64,000 nt of DNA from Arenibacter algicola (GTDB lineage: Bacteria; Bacteroidota; Bacteroidia; Flavobacteriales; Flavobacteriaceae). The stretch is from NCBI RefSeq assembly GCF_018860365.1, contig NZ_JAHKPO010000001.1, positions 124,001 to 188,000 on the forward strand. The letters run 5' to 3'. Under the pieces are notes generated by a model, which saw only the letters and a list, made by a program, of their open reading frames with translations, was not told the DNA's origin and made no database searches. The translations under genes were made by a program, and so were the position numbers. Below are positions 53,663 to 64,000 of the stretch, piece after piece (within the stretch, counting starts at the first letter, position 1; every line of letters starts with the position of its first letter).

Positions 53663-54577
53663 TTAGTCCCTTACCAAGGGCAAGGTGCTACACCTTAAAA
53701 GTCCTTCTTGTTTAGCTATCTCGGCATATGCTATTTCCTCGACCGTAAAACCGTGTTCGCGCAACCAGTTATTCAATCTGGTAAAATTACGCTCAGAGAC
53801 CACTACACTGGGGGATATGGAAAAAACGTTGCTCACCATATTATACATCTCTTCCTTGCTGATCTCAAAAACATTGTCGCTTCCAAAAAAATCCAACAGC
53901 CATTGATACTCCTCTTCCCTTAAAAATCCATTCTTATGTAAAATGGCCTTATTTTTTCCAACGGGCTGAAAACAACAGTCCAAATGCAGGGCATTTTCCC
54001 TGGCATTGGTATTCGACTTTCTAAGTTCAAAAGCCTTTACCTTTTTATTTGGGAATTGATTGGCAATAAATTCCACCGCCTCTTTATTGGTACGGGCCGT
54101 AATATAATCAGCGTAGTCCGCCCCCGTATAAGTACCCATAAAAATATACTCTCCCCATGGCATAACATCGCCTCCTTCTACATGAACCTCCTTTGGAGGG
54201 TAGATTATCTGATCCTCATCTATTTTACTGAGCACATATTTAATTGCTTGAAATTCCTTTTCCCTATCCGGAAGAATATTAGCTTTCACCAACTTATTAT
54301 CTATAACAAAAGCAATATCCCTAGAAAATATTTGATTGCAATCCTTTAAGACCCTAGGCCTAAACACTTGAACATCGTATTTGGCAAATACTTGGGCAAA
54401 ACCGTCCATTTCCCTTACCATATCCGCTTCCATAGGATAGGTACCGGCCAATATATGCTCCAATGACTTGGGGTCGTAGGCCTCTTCAGGTTTTGGAATG
54501 GGTCCACAGCTTTTGGCAGTTCCAAGAACCACCGATCTTAACCGCGAAGTTTCATCCTGTACATTCAACTTTAGCAT
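53663..54577 (-). CDS. Dimethylarginine dimethylaminohydrolase-like / arginine deiminase-family hydrolase
   Basis: A 304-residue amidinotransferase-fold protein. Typical segments are the guanidine-binding loop FSRDIAFVI, HVEGGDVMPWGEY (family EGGD), ENALHLDCCFQPVG with the catalytic His, and the late cysteine in EGLLRCSTLPLVRD. The set His, Asp/Glu and Cys is complete. It could convert methylarginine to citrulline; the CtlX gene downstream could use that product. Start ATG 54577; the upstream terminator at 54625-54657 belongs to gltA. Confidence 0.85.
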   Translation of the reverse strand: MLKLNVQDETSRLRSVVLGTAKSCGPIPKPEEAYDPKSLEHILAGTYPMEADMVREMDGFAQVFAKYDVQVFRPRVLKDCNQIFSRDIAFVIDNKLVKANILPDREKEFQAIKYVLSKIDEDQIIYPPKEVHVEGGDVMPWGEYIFMGTYTGADYADYITARTNKEAVEFIANQFPNKKVKAFELRKSNTNARENALHLDCCFQPVGKNKAILHKNGFLREEEYQWLLDFFGSDNVFEISKEEMYNMVSNVFSISPSVVVSERNFTRLNNWLREHGFTVEEIAYAEIAKQEGLLRCSTLPLVRD

Positions 54578-54624
54578 AACTGCTTTTTAGGTAAAGATAG
54601 AAATACTTATTTTGATAAATAAAA

Positions 54625-54657
54625 ACTGCCCTTTGTATATTTAACACAAAGGGCAGT
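54625..54657 (-). terminator. gltA terminator
   Basis: ACTGCCCTTTGT (54625-54636) and ACAAAGGGCAGT (54646-54657) form a perfect 12-bp stem. On the minus strand it is followed by TTTTTA. It lies 21 bp after the gltA stop. Confidence 0.85.
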
Positions 54658-54678
54658 CACAAATAATTTGTTTTCTAT

Positions 54679-55962
54679 CTATCTCTTGTCCAAAGGAACA
54701 AAAGATCTGCTTTTCTCACCAATATATACCTGTCTTGGTCTACCGATAGGCTCATTGTTCAATCTCATTTCCCTCCATTGGGCAATCCAGCCCGGTAAGC
54801 GTCCCAAAGCAAACATAACGGTAAACATTTCGGTAGGTATACTCAATGCCCTATATATTATTCCTGAGTAAAAATCTACGTTGGGATATAATTTTCTGTC
54901 TACAAAATATTTATCCTCCAAGGCCTCCTTGGCCAAGCCTTTGGCGATATCCAAAATTGGATCATCTATACCCAAATCTCCCAAAACTTCCTCTGCAGCC
55001 TGCTTGATAATCTTTGCCCTTGGATCAAAATTCTTGTATACCCTATGTCCAAAGCCCATTAAACGAAAAGGATCGCTCTTGTCCTTGGCCTTGGCCATAT
55101 ATTTTTTGGTATCCCCGCCATCGGCCTCAATTGCCTCCAACATTTCCAATACCGCCTGATTAGCTCCTCCGTGAAGCGGTCCCCAAAGCGCACAGATACC
55201 TGCAGAAATAGAGGCAAATAATCCAGCATGTGAGGATCCTACAATACGAACGGTAGAAGTAGAACAGTTTTGCTCATGGTCTGCATGCAAGATCAATAAT
55301 TTATCCAAGGCCTCTATGACGATCTTATTCTTTTTATATTCCTGGTTAGGCTTTTTGAACATCATTTTATGAATATTCTCAACATAACCCAAAGAGTCGT
55401 CCCCATAATCCAAGGGCAAACCTTTTTTCTTTCTTAAGGTCCATGCCACCAAAACAGGAAATTTGGCCAAAATCCTAACAATGGCCCAATACATTTCCTT
55501 TTCCGAGGACACGTTTACCGAGGTTGGATTAAAGGCGATCAGGGCACTGGTTAAACTGGAGAGTACACCCATTGGATGTGCCGATTTTGGAAAACCATCC
55601 AAAATCTTCTTCATCTCCTCATCTACATGGGACTCAGCTTTTATATCCTGATGGAATTTATCCAACTGGTCTTGATTTGGCAAGGCTCCAAAAATCAACA
55701 AATAGGCTACTTCCAAGAAATCGGCCTTTTCCGCCAATTCCTCAATAGAATATCCTCGATACCTTAAAACTCCTTTTTCACCATCCAGAAAAGTAATGGC
55801 ACTCTCACAAGAGCCCGTATTCTTAAACCCAGGGTCTATCGTTATCATTCCTGACTCGGCTCTCATAGTTTTGATATCTATAGCCAACTCATTTTCGGTA
55901 CCTTCTATAACTGGAAATTCAAATTTCTTTCCGTTGTATTCTAATGTTGCGTTATTCGCCAT
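54679..55962 (-). CDS. gltA: Citrate synthase
   Basis: A 427-residue type II citrate synthase that condenses acetyl-CoA with oxaloacetate at the entry to the TCA cycle. The N-terminal beta-strand extension of the type II form is present (ATLEYNGKKFEFPVIEGTEN). Catalytic motifs are HADHEQNCSTSTVRIVGSSH, ALWGPLHGGANQAVLEML and the signature GFGHRVYKNFDPRAKII. The length is normal. It ends before a strong terminator. Confidence 0.97.
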   Translation of the reverse strand: MANNATLEYNGKKFEFPVIEGTENELAIDIKTMRAESGMITIDPGFKNTGSCESAITFLDGEKGVLRYRGYSIEELAEKADFLEVAYLLIFGALPNQDQLDKFHQDIKAESHVDEEMKKILDGFPKSAHPMGVLSSLTSALIAFNPTSVNVSSEKEMYWAIVRILAKFPVLVAWTLRKKKGLPLDYGDDSLGYVENIHKMMFKKPNQEYKKNKIVIEALDKLLILHADHEQNCSTSTVRIVGSSHAGLFASISAGICALWGPLHGGANQAVLEMLEAIEADGGDTKKYMAKAKDKSDPFRLMGFGHRVYKNFDPRAKIIKQAAEEVLGDLGIDDPILDIAKGLAKEALEDKYFVDRKLYPNVDFYSGIIYRALSIPTEMFTVMFALGRLPGWIAQWREMRLNNEPIGRPRQVYIGEKSRSFVPLDKR

Positions 55963-56088
55963 TTCTTAAATTCCTGTTTTATTCGATTGTTCGTAAAAAT
56001 ACTAAAAACACCCAAGGTTAACAATTGAAGATTTTGTTATTTATTGAATAATTATGAAATATTTTGAAAACCGGATATAAATGCAATT

Positions 56089-57630
56089 CTATTGGTTAAT
56101 GGAATATAGATATTTGTAGTAATCATCTACCGATTTTTCCCAAGTAAACCTCATCTTTTTGGCATTATCCTGAATCTCTTTCCACTTTGGCTTGTCATTT
56201 ACAAAAACATCCAAAGCCTGATCAAGTACCAGGATCATATTTTTAATTTTATCATCATAGGTCTTGCCATCGAAGCTAAATCCAGTTTTCATGTGTTCCA
56301 CAGTATCTCTCAAGCCACCAGTATTATGTACCAGGCATGGATTGCCATTACGCATGGCCAACATTTGGCTAATACCACAGGGTTCAAATAAACTGGGCAT
56401 AAAATACAGGTCCGACTCCAAGTAAATGGAATCTATTAAATCTTCGGATTGACCGTTGGTGAAAATAAAATTTTTATGTTCATAGCTCAACTGACGAAAT
56501 AGTTCCTCATATTCAGGGGCACCCGTACCCAAGAGCATAAAAATTCCATCCACTTTCTTCAGTCTTTTCAAAATCTCTACAAAGGCTTCCGGCGAACGTT
56601 TAAAAAAATAGAATTTCTGTTCGGTTAAACGTGCCACACTTGAAACTATAAATTTAGGCCTATCCGTTACAAATTCCATTACCTTTTCTCCGGTATGCGC
56701 TAGAAAATCGGCCTTGTATTTCTTGGATTCCTCCTGTAGCCACCTAAATAGTGCCTTAACAGTATTTCTATATAACAACCCCTTTTCTGCCGCGCGAATA
56801 TTTTTGTAGTTGGAACCATTGAGAATCCCGAACAACCTCCCTTGATTGTTTGCTTCCTGTAAATCCGTTTCCAAACCTTCACCTCCAATAAATTCGGGCG
56901 GATTACTAGGCCTAAGCACATCTTCCTTATAAGAAGGGGATACCGTATGAACGGCATCTGCCAACCGGATACCCACAGCCATAAGGTTAATACAGTCCTG
57001 GTATCTATAGTCCATCAACTTCTTTTCATCTAAGGACAAATTGGGAAACCAATTTCCCAATGAAGAGTAATTATTATAAAAGGGACGAATACCTTGAATG
57101 GCCAAATTATGAATGGTATAGACATAGCGCATTTTCTTTAAGGCCTGATATTCCGGATGGTAGGTTTTTAAAAACAAAACCAGACTGGAATGCCAATCAT
57201 GCATATGAACAATATCCAATTCCCCAAATGCCCCCACCTTTATAGCTTCTGCCACGGCAGTACAAAAAATAGTAAACTTAATATTATCCGTATAAAAAGC
57301 TTCTTCCGGATCGTCGTGATATATATGTCCTATTTCCCCTGCAGTAATTTCAGGGTGATGTATAACGTAATGATGTAAATTTGCAAACTCCTTTTTAGGG
57401 GGTACTTCGTACAGCTCTGCAACATAGACCATTCCCCGTAGGTTTAGATTAAGATTGGTAATGAAGGTTCCATTTTGATGTAATCTTGAATAGGAAGGTA
57501 CTACTACATGCGCCATGTCCCCCCTTTCAGAAATCTGCCGAGGAACATCCCTAACCACATCACCCATACCGCCGGCCTTACACTTTGGAATACCGTCATT
57601 CTCAGCAGCAACAAATAGAAAGTTATTCAT
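56089..57630 (-). CDS. Glycogen synthase-like glycosyltransferase (GT5)
   Basis: A 513-residue GT5 glucosyltransferase that extends alpha-1,4-glucan from nucleotide-glucose. The N-terminal KAGGMGDVVRDVPRQI matches the substrate-binding K-x-G-G loop of glycogen synthases, HMHDWHSSLV is the conserved glucan site, and the C-terminal nucleotide-binding domain has SSVARLTEQKFYFF and MPSLFEPCGISQMLAMRNG. It starts directly with the catalytic domain. No other glycogen gene is in the window, so regulation and pathway context cannot be seen here. Confidence 0.88.
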   Translation of the reverse strand: MNNFLFVAAENDGIPKCKAGGMGDVVRDVPRQISERGDMAHVVVPSYSRLHQNGTFITNLNLNLRGMVYVAELYEVPPKKEFANLHHYVIHHPEITAGEIGHIYHDDPEEAFYTDNIKFTIFCTAVAEAIKVGAFGELDIVHMHDWHSSLVLFLKTYHPEYQALKKMRYVYTIHNLAIQGIRPFYNNYSSLGNWFPNLSLDEKKLMDYRYQDCINLMAVGIRLADAVHTVSPSYKEDVLRPSNPPEFIGGEGLETDLQEANNQGRLFGILNGSNYKNIRAAEKGLLYRNTVKALFRWLQEESKKYKADFLAHTGEKVMEFVTDRPKFIVSSVARLTEQKFYFFKRSPEAFVEILKRLKKVDGIFMLLGTGAPEYEELFRQLSYEHKNFIFTNGQSEDLIDSIYLESDLYFMPSLFEPCGISQMLAMRNGNPCLVHNTGGLRDTVEHMKTGFSFDGKTYDDKIKNMILVLDQALDVFVNDKPKWKEIQDNAKKMRFTWEKSVDDYYKYLYSINQ

Positions 57631-57732
57631 TTAATCTAGAATTTGGTTATATATATTGGTATACTAATAAAAGTAGGATAATATAATTATTTATTTCTGA
57701 TAAGTAAACAAACCTCCATGATATTTAAAAAA

Positions 57733-57760
57733 AAAAGCCATTCTACATAGAATGGCTTTT
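57733..57760 (-). terminator. eno terminator
   Basis: AAAAGCCATTCT (57733-57744) and AGAATGGCTTTT (57749-57760) form a 12-bp stem with the loop ACAT. On the minus strand the run of T (A-run from 57727) follows. It is 20 bp after the eno stop. Confidence 0.85.
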
Positions 57761-57780
57761 CTTACGACCTTAATTTTGTA

Positions 57781-59091
<1,311 letters not shown>

Positions 59092-59108
59092 TTAGTTAAA
59101 TTATTATG

Positions 59109-59116
59109 CAAATATA
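59109..59116 (-). promoter_or_regulatory. Candidate -7 element of eno
   Basis: The complement reads TATATTTG, a perfect TAnnTTTG, 35 bp before the eno ATG. The -33 element is not clear. Confidence 0.5.
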
Positions 59117-59193
59117 GCAAAGGAAGTGCTTTTAACCCCACTATTATTGGCTTTAATGACCCTTTGATAACAATAAAATAAAACTATAACGTT

Positions 59194-60306
59194 TTAGTTT
59201 ACCGTGGATTGGATCATTTCGAAAAATTGGTCGAACAGATAATCTGCATCATGTGGTCCTGGACTTGCTTCAGGGTGGTATTGAACAGAAAATACGTTCT
59301 TATCTTTCATTTTAATCCCCGCCACCGTATTGTCATTTAGATGAAGATGGGTTATCTCCAAATCGGGATTAGCCTCGGCCTCTTCCCTGTTAATGGCAAA
59401 ACCGTGATTTTGGGAAGTGATTTCTCCCTTTCCTGTAACCAAATTCATTACAGGGTGGTTTATACCCCTATGCCCATTGTGCATTTTATAGGTAGAAACC
59501 CCATTGGCCAATGCCAACACTTGATGCCCTAGACATATACCGAACAATGGCTTATCCGATTTTATCATTTCTTTGGCAGATGCAATGGCCTCGTTCAATG
59601 GATCCGGATCTCCGGGGCCATTGGAAATGAAATAACCGTCCGGATTCCAAGCACTCATTTCCTTGAAACTTGTATTGTAGGGAAAAACTTTTATGTAGGC
59701 GCCCCTTTTGGCCAAATTCCGTAGAATATTTTTCTTAATTCCTATATCCAAGGCAGATACTTTATATTTCGCATTCTTATCACCGTAGAAATATGGTTCT
59801 TTGGTAGAAACCTTGGAAGCAAGCTCCAAGCCTTCCATACTTGGCACTTCTGCCAACTTCTTTTTTAACCCCTCAATATTATCCACATCAGTGGATATTA
59901 CGGCATTCATGGCACCGTTATCCCGGATATAACCTACCAAGGCCCTAGTATCCACATCGGAAATGGCAAACAGATTATTTTTATCCAAAAATTCCTGTAA
60001 ACTTGAGTCCGCATCTGGTCTAGAATAGTTGTAACTAAAATTTTTACATATCAAGCCTGAGATCTTCACAGAATCGGATTCCACCTCCTCGTTATTGGCT
60101 CCATAATTCCCAATATGGGCGTTTGTGGTTACCATTAATTGTCCAAAATAGGATGGATCTGTAAATATTTCCTGATAACCGGTCATTCCAGTGTTAAAAC
60201 AAGCCTCTCCAAAGGCAGTTCCTTCTTTGTCCCCTACGGCCTTTCCGTGAAAAATGGTCCCATCGGCAAGCAACAGTATTGCTTTTTTTCTTGTTTGATA
60301 CTTCAT
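59194..60306 (-). CDS. carA: Carbamoyl-phosphate synthase small subunit
   Basis: A 370-residue glutaminase subunit that passes ammonia to CarB for carbamoyl phosphate, used in arginine and pyrimidine synthesis. The N-terminal half (KAILLLADGTIFHGKAVGDK) is typical, and the class I glutamine amidotransferase domain has GICLGHQVLALANG (catalytic Cys) and VQYHPEASPGPHDADYLF (His, Glu). The ATG at 60306 is chosen: an in-frame earlier start at 60381 would run through the rplQ terminator and the carA -7 box. No carB gene is adjacent. Confidence 0.96.
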   Translation of the reverse strand: MKYQTRKKAILLLADGTIFHGKAVGDKEGTAFGEACFNTGMTGYQEIFTDPSYFGQLMVTTNAHIGNYGANNEEVESDSVKISGLICKNFSYNYSRPDADSSLQEFLDKNNLFAISDVDTRALVGYIRDNGAMNAVISTDVDNIEGLKKKLAEVPSMEGLELASKVSTKEPYFYGDKNAKYKVSALDIGIKKNILRNLAKRGAYIKVFPYNTSFKEMSAWNPDGYFISNGPGDPDPLNEAIASAKEMIKSDKPLFGICLGHQVLALANGVSTYKMHNGHRGINHPVMNLVTGKGEITSQNHGFAINREEAEANPDLEITHLHLNDNTVAGIKMKDKNVFSVQYHPEASPGPHDADYLFDQFFEMIQSTVN

Positions 60307-60332
60307 TTTTGGTCTTACAATTTTTCGTTTTG

Positions 60333-60340
60333 CAAAAATA
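60333..60340 (-). promoter_or_regulatory. Candidate -7 element of carA
   Basis: The complement reads TATTTTTG, a match to TAnnTTTG, 27 bp upstream of the carA ATG at 60306. It helps decide the start, since a longer protein would have to begin upstream of this promoter. Confidence 0.5.
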
Positions 60341-60343
60341 ACA

Positions 60344-60376
60344 TAAAAAAAGGATAAGCTTTTAGGCTTATCCTTT
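60344..60376 (-). terminator. Terminator of the ribosomal protein operon
   Basis: AAAGGATAAGC (60349-60359) pairs with GCTTATCCTTT (60366-60376). On the minus strand the T-run complementary to 60344-60351 follows. It sits 28 bp after the rplQ stop and closes the cluster that begins upstream of secY. Confidence 0.85.
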
Positions 60377-60403
60377 AACAATTATTAATATTTAATAACA
60401 ATT

Positions 60404-60961
60404 TTACTCTTTAGCATCATCAGCTTTTTTATCTGCCTTCGGCTCTTCTACTTTTGGTTCTTCAGCCTTTGGACTTTCAGCTTTTGCAGTTTCTTCAACA
60501 ACCGCTGTAGCATCATCTGCTTTTTTACTTCTACCCCTTCTTGTGGTCTTTTGCTTCTTAGGCTTGCCGGCATTGTAGATTTCATTAAAATCTACAAGCT
60601 CTATCATTGCCATGTCAGCATTATCCCCAAGACGATTACCTAATTTGATAATTCTGGTATATCCTCCTGGTCTGTCGGCTACCTTTTCAGCAACGCTGCT
60701 GAAAAGCTCTGTAACCGCATACTTGTCGCGAAGGCTTTTAAAAACAATACGTCTGTTGTGAGTACCCTTCTCAACTGTTTGATTATTCTCAGTCTTTGAT
60801 TTGGTAATCAATGGTTCCACAAACTGCTTTAAAGCTTTTGCTTTGGCAACAGTTGTATTAATTCTCTTGTGCTCTATTAATGAACAGGCCATGTTTGCCA
60901 ACATAGATTTTCTATGGGCTGCCTTTCTTCCTAAATGATTAACTTTCTTACCGTGTCTCAT
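60404..60961 (-). CDS. rplQ: 50S ribosomal protein L17 with a long charged tail
   Basis: A 185-residue protein. Residues 1-120 are the L17 core ([60 protein letters not shown]). The remaining 60 or so are a low-complexity tail of Lys/Glu/Ala/Pro repeats ([20 protein letters not shown]). L17 in many bacteria is near 120-130 residues; such tails are common in Bacteroidota ribosomal proteins. It is the last gene of the rpoA operon. Confidence 0.97.
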   Translation of the reverse strand: MRHGKKVNHLGRKAAHRKSMLANMACSLIEHKRINTTVAKAKALKQFVEPLITKSKTENNQTVEKGTHNRRIVFKSLRDKYAVTELFSSVAEKVADRPGGYTRIIKLGNRLGDNADMAMIELVDFNEIYNAGKPKKQKTTRRGRSKKADDATAVVEETAKAESPKAEEPKVEEPKADKKADDAKE

Positions 60962-61018
60962 TGTTCTTTTCTATAGTCTTTCTTGGTTTTGGTATTCCCA
61001 ATTCCGTTGAAAGTTCAA

Positions 61019-62011
61019 TTAATCTTTATCCAATTTATATTTTGACAAATCCATTCCAAAGCTCAAACCTTTGTTGATAACCAATTCTTCCAATTCGGTC
61101 AAAGATTTTTTACCAAAGTTTCTAAACTTCATCAAATCGTTCTTGTTAAAAGAAACCAGATCACCAAGTGTATCAACTTCAGCAGCTTTCAAACAGTTCA
61201 AAGCTCTTACAGAAAGATCCATATCAACCAATTTGGTCTTCAATAGCTGACGCATATGCAATGATTCCTCATCATAGGTCTCTGTCTGTGCAATTTCGTC
61301 CGCCTCTAAGGTAATACGCTCATCGGAGAACAACATAAAGTGGTGTATTAGAACCTTTGCTCCTTCGGTCAATGCCTCTTTTGGATGAATTGAACCATCG
61401 GTTGCGATTTCAAAAACCAATTTTTCATAATCGGTCTTTTGCTCAACACGAAAGTTTTCTATACTGTACTTTACATTTTTAATAGGAGTAAAGATAGAAT
61501 CTACGGCTATGGTACCTAATGGTGCATTGGATTTTTTATTCTCCTCTGCTGGCACATATCCCCTACCCTTATCTATGGTAATCTCCATATTAATGCTAAC
61601 CTTGGGATCCATGTTACAAATAACTAAATCTGGGTTCAATACTTGGTAACCAGAAATAAATTTTTGAAAATCACCTGCAGTCAACTGTTCCTTTCCGCTA
61701 ACAGAGATAGATACTGTCTCACTGTCAACATCGTCTATCTGTCTTTTGAAACGAACTTGTTTAAGATTTAGAATGATTTCGGTAACATCTTCCACAACAC
61801 CGGAAATTACAGAGAACTCATGTTCCACCTTATCAATTCTAACAGAAGTGATAGCAAAACCTTCCAAGGACGAAAGCAAAACTCTTCTTAATGCGTTCCC
61901 AACAGTTAAGCCATAACCTGGTTCCAATGGACGAAATTCGAATTTACCTTCGAAATCGGAGGAATCAATCATTATAACTTTATCGGGCTTCTGAAAATTT
62001 AATAATGCCAT
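61019..62011 (-). CDS. rpoA: RNA polymerase subunit alpha
   Basis: A 330-residue protein with an N-terminal assembly domain ([40 protein letters not shown]) and a C-terminal domain (LDMDLS-type helix-hairpin region: [39 protein letters not shown]) that contacts activators and upstream DNA. Position between rpsD and rplQ is standard. The length is normal. Confidence 0.98.
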   Translation of the reverse strand: MALLNFQKPDKVIMIDSSDFEGKFEFRPLEPGYGLTVGNALRRVLLSSLEGFAITSVRIDKVEHEFSVISGVVEDVTEIILNLKQVRFKRQIDDVDSETVSISVSGKEQLTAGDFQKFISGYQVLNPDLVICNMDPKVSINMEITIDKGRGYVPAEENKKSNAPLGTIAVDSIFTPIKNVKYSIENFRVEQKTDYEKLVFEIATDGSIHPKEALTEGAKVLIHHFMLFSDERITLEADEIAQTETYDEESLHMRQLLKTKLVDMDLSVRALNCLKAAEVDTLGDLVSFNKNDLMKFRNFGKKSLTELEELVINKGLSFGMDLSKYKLDKD

Positions 62012-62030
62012 AATTGGATCAGTGTTGTTT

Positions 62031-62636
62031 TTATTTAGAGTATAACTCGACTATTAATTGTTCTTTGATATTCTCTGGAATTTGCATTCTTTCTGGAACG
62101 GAAACAAAATTCCCTTCCATTTTTTCTGAATTCCAAGTGATCCACTCGTACACACTGCTATTTGCAGAAAGAGCGTCATCGATCGCTTTTAAAGACTTTG
62201 ATTTTTCCCTAACACCAACAACGTCACCAGCTTTCAAGGTATAGGATGGAATGTTAACCAACTCTCCGTTTACCGTAATATGTCTATGTGAAACCAATTG
62301 TCTTGCTCCGCTTCTAGAAGGGGAAATACCCATTCTGTAAACAACGTTATCTAGACGCGATTCACACAATTGAAGTAATACCTCACCGGTTACTCCTTTA
62401 CTTCTATTTGCTTTTGCAAATATGTTTCGGAATTGTTTCTCCAAAATACCGTAAGTGTATTTTGCCTTTTGCTTTTCCATTAACTGGATAGCATATTCAG
62501 ACTTTTTACCACGACGTCTGTTATTACCGTGTTGTCCTGGAGGATAATTTCTTTTCTCAAAAGATTTATCATCTCCGAAAATCGCTTCACCGAATTTACG
62601 GGCGATCTTTGTTTTTGGTCCTGTATATCTTGCCAT
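62031..62636 (-). CDS. rpsD: 30S ribosomal protein S4
   Basis: A 201-residue primary binding protein of 16S rRNA. It opens with [20 protein letters not shown], then [20 protein letters not shown] and, in the S4 RNA-binding domain, [20 protein letters not shown] and [13 protein letters not shown]. It lies 19 bp upstream of rpoA, in the usual order. Confidence 0.98.
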   Translation of the reverse strand: MARYTGPKTKIARKFGEAIFGDDKSFEKRNYPPGQHGNNRRRGKKSEYAIQLMEKQKAKYTYGILEKQFRNIFAKANRSKGVTGEVLLQLCESRLDNVVYRMGISPSRSGARQLVSHRHITVNGELVNIPSYTLKAGDVVGVREKSKSLKAIDDALSANSSVYEWITWNSEKMEGNFVSVPERMQIPENIKEQLIVELYSK

Positions 62637-62739
62637 TTTCTTTTAGTTTGGAAACGTGATCATGAATTAAGGCTTATCCTTCGATAATCGTAACTACATC
62701 TCCTTGAAATACCCTTTTGGGGCAATTGATTACTATTAA

Positions 62740-63132
62740 TTATACTCTTCTTCTTTTTGGTGGTCTACAACCATTGTGCGGCATTGGAGTTACATCGATA
62801 ATCTCTGTAACCTCAATTCCTGAGTTATGTATGGAACGAATAGCAGATTCCCTACCATTTCCCGGTCCTTTTACATAAACCTTTACTTTTCTTAAACCAG
62901 CTTCATGAGCAACTTTAGCACAATCCTCAGAAGCTATTTGAGCTGCATAAGGAGTGTTCTTTTTAGAACCCCTGAAACCCATTTTACCTGCTGAAGACCA
63001 AGAAATTACATCACCCTTCTTGTTGGTTAAAGAAATAATAATATTATTAAAAGAAGCAGTAACATGGGCTTCGCCCACAGACTCTACTATAACTTTACGC
63101 TTCTTTGCCGCTTTTGCATTTGCCTTTGCCAT
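62740..63132 (-). CDS. rpsK: 30S ribosomal protein S11
   Basis: A 130-residue protein with the S11 motifs [27 protein letters not shown]-like [20 protein letters not shown] and the C-terminal [16 protein letters not shown], which is nearly invariant in the family. It sits 13 bp after rpsM; the 103 bp before rpsD contains no recognised gene. Confidence 0.98.
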   Translation of the reverse strand: MAKANAKAAKKRKVIVESVGEAHVTASFNNIIISLTNKKGDVISWSSAGKMGFRGSKKNTPYAAQIASEDCAKVAHEAGLRKVKVYVKGPGNGRESAIRSIHNSGIEVTEIIDVTPMPHNGCRPPKRRRV

Positions 63133-63145
63133 AATATCCTAATTA

Positions 63146-63520
63146 TTATTTAGTTGCCTTCTTCTTGTTAGCAACTGTTTTCCTCTTACCTTTTCTTGTC
63201 CTAGAGTTGTTTTTGGTACGCTGACCTCTTAAAGGCAGACCAGATCTATGGCGAATACCTCTATAACAACCTATATCCATTAAACGCTTAATGTTCAATT
63301 GGTTTTCAGAACGCAATTCCCCTTCAATAGTCAAAGAAGAAACTGCCTCACGAATACGACCAATCTCATCATCGTTCCAGTCAGATACTTTGGTATCCTC
63401 ACTTACTTGGGCCGTAGATAAAATCTCCTTTGCCCTACTTTTTCCTATACCAAAGATATAGGTTAGGGCTATTACCCCTCTTTTCTGTTTTGGTATGTCT
63501 ACACCTGCAATTCTTGCCAT
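63146..63520 (-). CDS. rpsM: 30S ribosomal protein S13
   Basis: A 124-residue protein with the S13 signature: [31 protein letters not shown], and the C-terminal [20 protein letters not shown] and [16 protein letters not shown]. It contacts 16S rRNA at the head of the small subunit. It starts 2 bp after the rpmJ stop. Confidence 0.98.
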   Translation of the reverse strand: MARIAGVDIPKQKRGVIALTYIFGIGKSRAKEILSTAQVSEDTKVSDWNDDEIGRIREAVSSLTIEGELRSENQLNIKRLMDIGCYRGIRHRSGLPLRGQRTKNNSRTRKGKRKTVANKKKATK

Positions 63521-63522
63521 AA

Positions 63523-63639
63523 TTACCCTTGTCTTTGTTTAAATCTAGGATTCTTTTTATTAATTACGTACAATCTGCCTTTTCTACGCACAATCTTGCA
63601 CTCGGCACTTCTTTTCTTTATTGATGCTCTAACTTTCAT
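63523..63639 (-). CDS. rpmJ: 50S ribosomal protein L36
   Basis: A 38-residue protein, [20 protein letters not shown] followed by [18 protein letters not shown], matching L36 closely. The usual zinc-binding Cys pattern is reduced here to a single Cys14, the C-minus form of L36. Start ATG 63639, stop TAA at 63525-63523. It lies between infA and rpsM as usual. Confidence 0.95.
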   Translation of the reverse strand: MKVRASIKKRSAECKIVRRKGRLYVINKKNPRFKQRQG

Positions 63640-63648
63640 CCTATTTAC

Positions 63649-63864
63649 TTAATATCTATATGTAATTCTTGCTTTACTTAAATCATAGGGGCTCATTTCG
63701 AGCTTAACCTTATCCCCTGGAAGTAACTTAATATAATGCATACGCATTTTTCCAGAGATATGCGCCGTTACCACGTGACCGTTTTCCAACTCCACGCGAA
63801 ACATGGCATTTGACAATGCCTCAATTATGCTTCCATCTTGCTCTATTGCTGATTGTTTAGCCAT
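63649..63864 (-). CDS. infA: Translation initiation factor IF-1
   Basis: A 71-residue OB-fold protein that binds the ribosomal A site during initiation. It has the family's core: [39 protein letters not shown] and [17 protein letters not shown]. It starts 3 bp after the secY stop. Confidence 0.98.
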   Translation of the reverse strand: MAKQSAIEQDGSIIEALSNAMFRVELENGHVVTAHISGKMRMHYIKLLPGDKVKLEMSPYDLSKARITYRY

Positions 63865-63867
63865 AAT

Positions 63868-64000
63868 CTATGCTACCTTTCTATTTTTTCCTGATTTCAT
63901 TAAACCGTCGTAATGTCTGTTCAACAAATAAGAATTTACTTGTTGCACTGTATCGATCGCCACACCTACCATAATCAACAATGACGTTCCTCCGTAAAAC
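63868..64000 (-). CDS. secY: SecY translocase subunit, C-terminal end only
   Basis: The minus-strand frame entering from the window edge reads [20 protein letters not shown], then [20 protein letters not shown] and a TAG stop at 63870-63868, 43 residues in all. This is the last transmembrane helix and cytoplasmic tail of SecY, the protein-conducting channel of the inner membrane. The rest lies beyond the window. The position before infA is standard. Confidence 0.95.
   Translation of the reverse strand, partial: FYGGTSLLIMVGVAIDTVQQVNSYLLNRHYDGLMKSGKNRKVA

Noticed and set aside
60307-60381. Longer carA start at 60381
   Set aside because: It would pass through the rplQ terminator and the carA -7 element, and homologous sequence begins at the ATG at 60306.

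Overview
This looks like a chromosomal segment from a marine-type member of the Flavobacteriaceae (Bacteroidota). The evidence is a SusC/SusD pair with a hybrid two-component regulator, a secY-infA-rpmJ-rpsM-rpsK-rpsD-rpoA-rplQ cluster in the usual order, AT-rich spacers, few Shine-Dalgarno sites, many lipoproteins, and promoter elements of the Bacteroidota RpoD type (TTTG, 19 bp, TAnnTTTG). Family calls are from reading translated motifs; no database search was run.

Layout. 1-2.7 kb (+): the 3' part of a TonB-dependent receptor, then a PepSY membrane protein, probably siderophore or heme uptake. 2.7-9.3 kb (+): a GNAT acetyltransferase; a small cysteine-rich redox group (thioredoxin-like protein, DUF2024, MarR regulator) in which every gene has its own near-palindromic site; a secreted S9 peptidase; and a PAS protein lacking a kinase domain, paired with a single-domain response regulator. 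9.4-21.4 kb (-): a compact beta-glucan (laminarin-type) utilisation locus of HTCS regulator, a 34-residue membrane peptide, SusC, SusD, a surface lipoprotein and a GH16 lipoprotein. 21.6-25.2 kb (+): a HerA-like ATPase, a lipoprotein, an alpha/beta hydrolase and a VOC protein. 25.2-30.8 kb (-): a sugar isomerase/epimerase, an aldo/keto reductase, a CE1-like esterase, FabV and an M19 dipeptidase. 31-35 kb: a 49-residue lipoprotein, a PAS histidine kinase, FolD and Ffh. 35.2-41.2 kb: a repeat-built lipoprotein divergent from an ECF sigma - FecR - TonB receptor system. 41.3-48.5 kb (-): a HEAT-plus-double-DUF1080 protein, a Tat-exported Gfo/Idh/MocA oxidoreductase and a membrane-spanning LamG/winged-helix regulator. 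48.6-54.6 kb: ArgS, an unknown protein, a BCCT transporter, CtlX and a DDAH-like hydrolase. 54.7-64 kb (-): citrate synthase, glycogen synthase, enolase, CarA and the end of the ribosomal protein cluster.

The strongest candidates for a system not yet described are four: the membrane-tethered LamG regulator with the HEAT/DUF1080 and oxidoreductase genes below it and a direct-repeat operator between them; the three-operator redox regulon at 3.4-4.7 kb; the repeat lipoprotein divergent from the ECF sigma/FecR/receptor set; and the small membrane peptide between the HTCS and susC. No CRISPR array, insertion sequence, tRNA or rRNA gene was seen.
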